From: Pseudovibrio exalbescens
GTDB lineage: Bacteria > Pseudomonadota > Alphaproteobacteria > Rhizobiales > Stappiaceae
Assembly (NCBI RefSeq): GCF_028737195.1
Contig: NZ_JAQZAJ010000004.1
Span: 124,001-188,000, forward strand
DNA length: 64,000 nucleotides
Reading direction: 5' to 3'
The notes beneath the pieces were generated by a model that was given only the letters and a program-made list of their open reading frames with translations, was not told where the DNA came from and searched no databases. Both the position numbers and the translations under genes were made by a program. Shown here in pieces: positions 61,745 through 64,000 of this stretch. Each line of letters opens with the position of its first letter. Position 1 is the stretch's first letter.

Positions 61745-63000
61745 CTGCCGAACTTGCGGTGCGCGTCCAGCGCCAAGCCCATTCCCACAGCGCCGAACAC
61801 ATCCCCTTCCACGATTTGTGCTTCTGGAAACTTGGCGCGGAACATGGATTGCAGCAGGGGCACACGGGTGGTGCCGCCGGTCAGGAACACGCAGTCGATG
61901 GTCGGCGCGGTCACGCCTGCCATGGAAAGGGCTGTGTCGATCTCTTCGGAAAGCCTTTCAGCGGAGGGATTTATGGCCGCGTCAAACTCTGCCTTGGTGA
62001 GCGGCAGCGACAGCGCGCTTTCTTTCAGGGGCAAGGAAACGGTCACTTCCGCCGCGTCGGACAGGTCAATCTTCGCCTGCTCGCAAAGGCCTGCCAGCGC
62101 ATGGCCCTGCCGATGTGTCACCACGTCTATTATCCGGTCGACCCGAAGGGGTTCGGCAGCTTCGCGGCGCACTTCACGCAGTTCTCTGAGGATCTTTGGG
62201 TCGTACATGCGGTTGATGGAGTGCCAGGTGGCGAGTTCAAAGTAGTACTTTGACGGCAGGGGCCGCTTGCCGTCACGGCTCAAGCTCTTGTAGCCCATAT
62301 GAGGCATGACTTGCGCCATGGAAAGCAGCTGGTCGAAGTCTGTGCCGCCGATGTGAACGCCGGTATTTGCAAGAATATCATCCAGTCGATCGGCTGCTTT
62401 TGCGCGTTCTGGTGAGACGCGGACCACGGAGAAGTCGGCAGTGCCGCCGCCGATATCAATCACAAGAACCACTTCTTCGCGGGTGGCTTGCTGCTCATAG
62501 GCAAGCGCGGCGGCAATGGGCTCATATTGGAAGGCTACCGAGCTGAAACCCTGTGCCCGTGTCATTTCTTCCAGCGTGTTCTGAGCGGCCCGGTCGGCCT
62601 CTGCATCATCATCGACGAAATGCACGGGACGGCCCATGACCACCTGTGAGACGTCACCGCCCGCAAAATGCGTGAGTTTTTCCTTCAAGTGTCCGAGAAA
62701 AATGCCGATGATTTCCTTGAAGGGGACGGACTTTGCGAGAATGGGGGTCTTTTCTTCAATGAGGGCAGAGCCGAGCACGCTTTTCAACGAGCGCATGAGG
62801 CGGCCTTCAAAGCCGTCCATATAGTCTGCTCGCGCCTGACGGCCAAACACGGTCTCTTGCTCTTCAAAATTGAAGAAGATCGCGGTGGGAATGTCGGTTG
62901 CTTCGCCTTCCACGGGGACGAGCTTCGGTCCGTTGCCGGTGAAAACCCCGAGGGTGGAATTGGACGTGCCAAAATCAATGCCTGCGCAAGTAGGGGTCAT
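61741..63000 (-). CDS. yegD: Hsp70 family protein, YegD-like
   Basis: A 419-residue actin-fold ATPase without the substrate-binding domain of DnaK. Phosphate-1 motif GIDFGTSNSTLGVF lies at the N-terminus. VVMGRPVHFVDDDAEADRAAQNTLEEMTRAQGF, the phosphate-2 motif VLVIDIGGGTADFSVVRV and VFLTGGTTRVPLLQSMFRAKFPEAQIVEGDVFGAVGMGLAL match YegD. The start at 63000 follows GGCGAGG and begins at the ATPase fold; an upstream frame extension is unsupported. It is an orphan chaperone-like protein of unknown client. It converges with and overlaps the preceding gene by four bases. Confidence 0.9.
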   Translation of the reverse strand: MTPTCAGIDFGTSNSTLGVFTGNGPKLVPVEGEATDIPTAIFFNFEEQETVFGRQARADYMDGFEGRLMRSLKSVLGSALIEEKTPILAKSVPFKEIIGIFLGHLKEKLTHFAGGDVSQVVMGRPVHFVDDDAEADRAAQNTLEEMTRAQGFSSVAFQYEPIAAALAYEQQATREEVVLVIDIGGGTADFSVVRVSPERAKAADRLDDILANTGVHIGGTDFDQLLSMAQVMPHMGYKSLSRDGKRPLPSKYYFELATWHSINRMYDPKILRELREVRREAAEPLRVDRIIDVVTHRQGHALAGLCEQAKIDLSDAAEVTVSLPLKESALSLPLTKAEFDAAINPSAERLSEEIDTALSMAGVTAPTIDCVFLTGGTTRVPLLQSMFRAKFPEAQIVEGDVFGAVGMGLALDAHRKFGS

Positions 63001-63219
63001 GCTCGCCTCGCCTGAATGGTCTCTCGGTAAGAAGGGGGAGAGCGTGCCTACACGATGGGAGGAGAAACGTCCAGTGCTCACGTGACTTTTCGCAGCAGGG
63101 AAGAGCTGCTTTCCCTAACTGCGGGGACAAGTGAGGCGAACACGCCTCACTTAGTTTTTGGGGCCAAAGCACAAAGCACAAGGCACAAGGCGCAGGGGCG
63201 CAGGGGGGCAGAGCGCAGG

Positions 63220-64000
63220 TCAGTCAATCACCATGCCAAGGGAGGCGCTGCGAACAGCCTCTGTCCGGTTTGTCCAGCCGCGGCCAAAGCTGCTGAAATG
63301 CGACAACCCGCGGTAGTAGGCAAGCCGGGCGTCCGCATAGGCGTTGATCAAGCGACGGGTCGCTAACTCGGTAGTTGCGGCAAGGGTGCGGGGGCCAATC
63401 ACACCGTCTTCCGCGGCCCCCACCAAGCGTTGCAGCAGTCTGGCCGCCCGGCCCGGTCCGGCATTGACGCCAAAATCAAACAGCATCAGATCAAGGCCAG
63501 CAGGAAGCTGATCACATGAAAGGGCCTGCCAGTAGCGCGCCCGGTAAATCTGCTTGGCTTCCGTGCGAGACAGAGCCTTCACATCCTCGGCGGACAAGGC
63601 GAGATCGCCGCGCCAGTCGCGCAGAGTGGCAAGCGTGATGCCGAAGTTGGTCGCGCCGCCCGGATCTTGCGGGTGGTCCACGTACCCACCCTCATGAGAT
63701 AGGACAATCTCGACGCACGCGTCAAAACGCTCTTGTGTTGCGGGGGGTGTGAAAGAGGCGGGCTGGGGCGAAAGCTGCTGGGGCGAAAGCTGCTGGGGTG
63801 AATGCTGCAGGGGTGTGAGCTGCTGTGAGGGGGAAGAAAACGGTTGGCGCACCGGGGTGGCAAGGGCAGCGTCTTTTGCGCGGGACCCCTGCGAGGAGCC
63901 CAGCCAAAAACTGATGACGGTGGCAAAGCCCGCTGTCAGAGCGCCAATGGCAATGTTGAGCAACTGAAACGCTTCTCGGTTGCTGGCCTCAACCGGCGCT
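63220..64000 (-). CDS. Membrane-anchored GH108 lysozyme-like protein, N-terminus beyond the window
   Basis: The frame stays open to the right edge, so the TTG at 63963 is probably not the start. Seen, in order: a membrane helix and holin-like end (REAFQLLNIAIGALTAGFATVISFWLGSSQGSRAKD), a Gln/Pro/Ser-rich linker (SPQQLSPQ repeats) and a GH108 domain. In the GH108 domain EIVLSHEGGYVDHPQDPGGATNFGIT carries the catalytic Glu, and RARYWQALSCDQLPAGLDLMLFDFGVNAGPGRAARLLQRLVG also matches. It should cleave peptidoglycan glycan strands. Phage/GTA-like lysis modules have this architecture; whether this is a remnant or a housekeeping enzyme is not visible. Confidence 0.8.
   Translation of the reverse strand, partial: APVEASNREAFQLLNIAIGALTAGFATVISFWLGSSQGSRAKDAALATPVRQPFSSPSQQLTPLQHSPQQLSPQQLSPQPASFTPPATQERFDACVEIVLSHEGGYVDHPQDPGGATNFGITLATLRDWRGDLALSAEDVKALSRTEAKQIYRARYWQALSCDQLPAGLDLMLFDFGVNAGPGRAARLLQRLVGAAEDGVIGPRTLAATTELATRRLINAYADARLAYYRGLSHFSSFGRGWTNRTEAVRSASLGMVID

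Noticed and set aside
63220-63963. TTG at 63963 as start of the GH108 gene
   Set aside because: The frame is open through to the window edge with protein-like sequence upstream (REAFQ), so the gene is partial.
1-64000. tRNA, rRNA, transposase or integrase genes
   Set aside because: Looked for tRNA T-loop signatures and transposase/recombinase motifs; none could be supported by eye.

Overview
The window is alphaproteobacterial. It carries a complete repABC replication/partition cassette (32033-35898), a type confined to Alphaproteobacteria. Together with coding style and gene content (type I secretion, PntAB, PrkA/YeaH/SpoVR, the Xre-RES pair), this suggests a secondary replicon (chromid or large plasmid) of a Hyphomicrobiales- or Rhodobacterales-like bacterium. 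I cannot name the genus from sequence alone.

Layout. 1-1000: the start of an RND efflux adaptor gene (cut by the left edge), divergent from a TetR regulator across a large palindrome. 1648-7473: ribose operon rbsD-A-C-B-R-K with a LacI-type operator and a strong terminator. 7635-8620: gluconokinase and a PaaI-type thioesterase. 8622-9950: Xre-RES toxin-antitoxin pair with a coupled small membrane protein. 10420-13624: MFS transporter and a pentapeptide-repeat membrane protein. 13625-22198: accessory stretch with three clusters of short palindromic repeats. Between the clusters lie a YqhC/YqhD-like regulator and aldehyde reductase, a DinB protein, a Cys/His-rich unknown, and an exported alpha/beta hydrolase divergent from a TetR regulator. 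22199-31498: DUF805, pntB-pntA, RsgA GTPase, tyrosine phosphatase, GNAT, MscS channel, glycosyltransferase-like protein. 32033-35898: repABC. 36018-39764: PQQ-dependent sugar dehydrogenase-like protein, flavin monooxygenase, alpha/beta hydrolase. 40177-46298: prkA-yeaH-spoVR stress cluster and a Cds1-like PLP enzyme. 46548-47099: HEPN-like protein.

47867-57825 is the most striking region. A 1512-residue acidic, cysteine-free protein is built of about 11 repeats of roughly 130-145 residues. A 642-residue protein follows that is built from the same two short motifs. Both precede a dedicated type I secretion ABC transporter and membrane-fusion protein. No RTX nonapeptides are seen. The natural reading is a four-gene export system for a repeat-built surface or matrix protein pair that I cannot match to a described family.

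57947-60856 is a copper resistance module (CueR-type promoter, copA, cueR). The right end holds an outer-membrane barrel protein, a YegD-like Hsp70 and a membrane-anchored GH108 lysozyme-like protein that runs off the edge. No tRNA, rRNA, CRISPR array, transposase or integrase was recognised.
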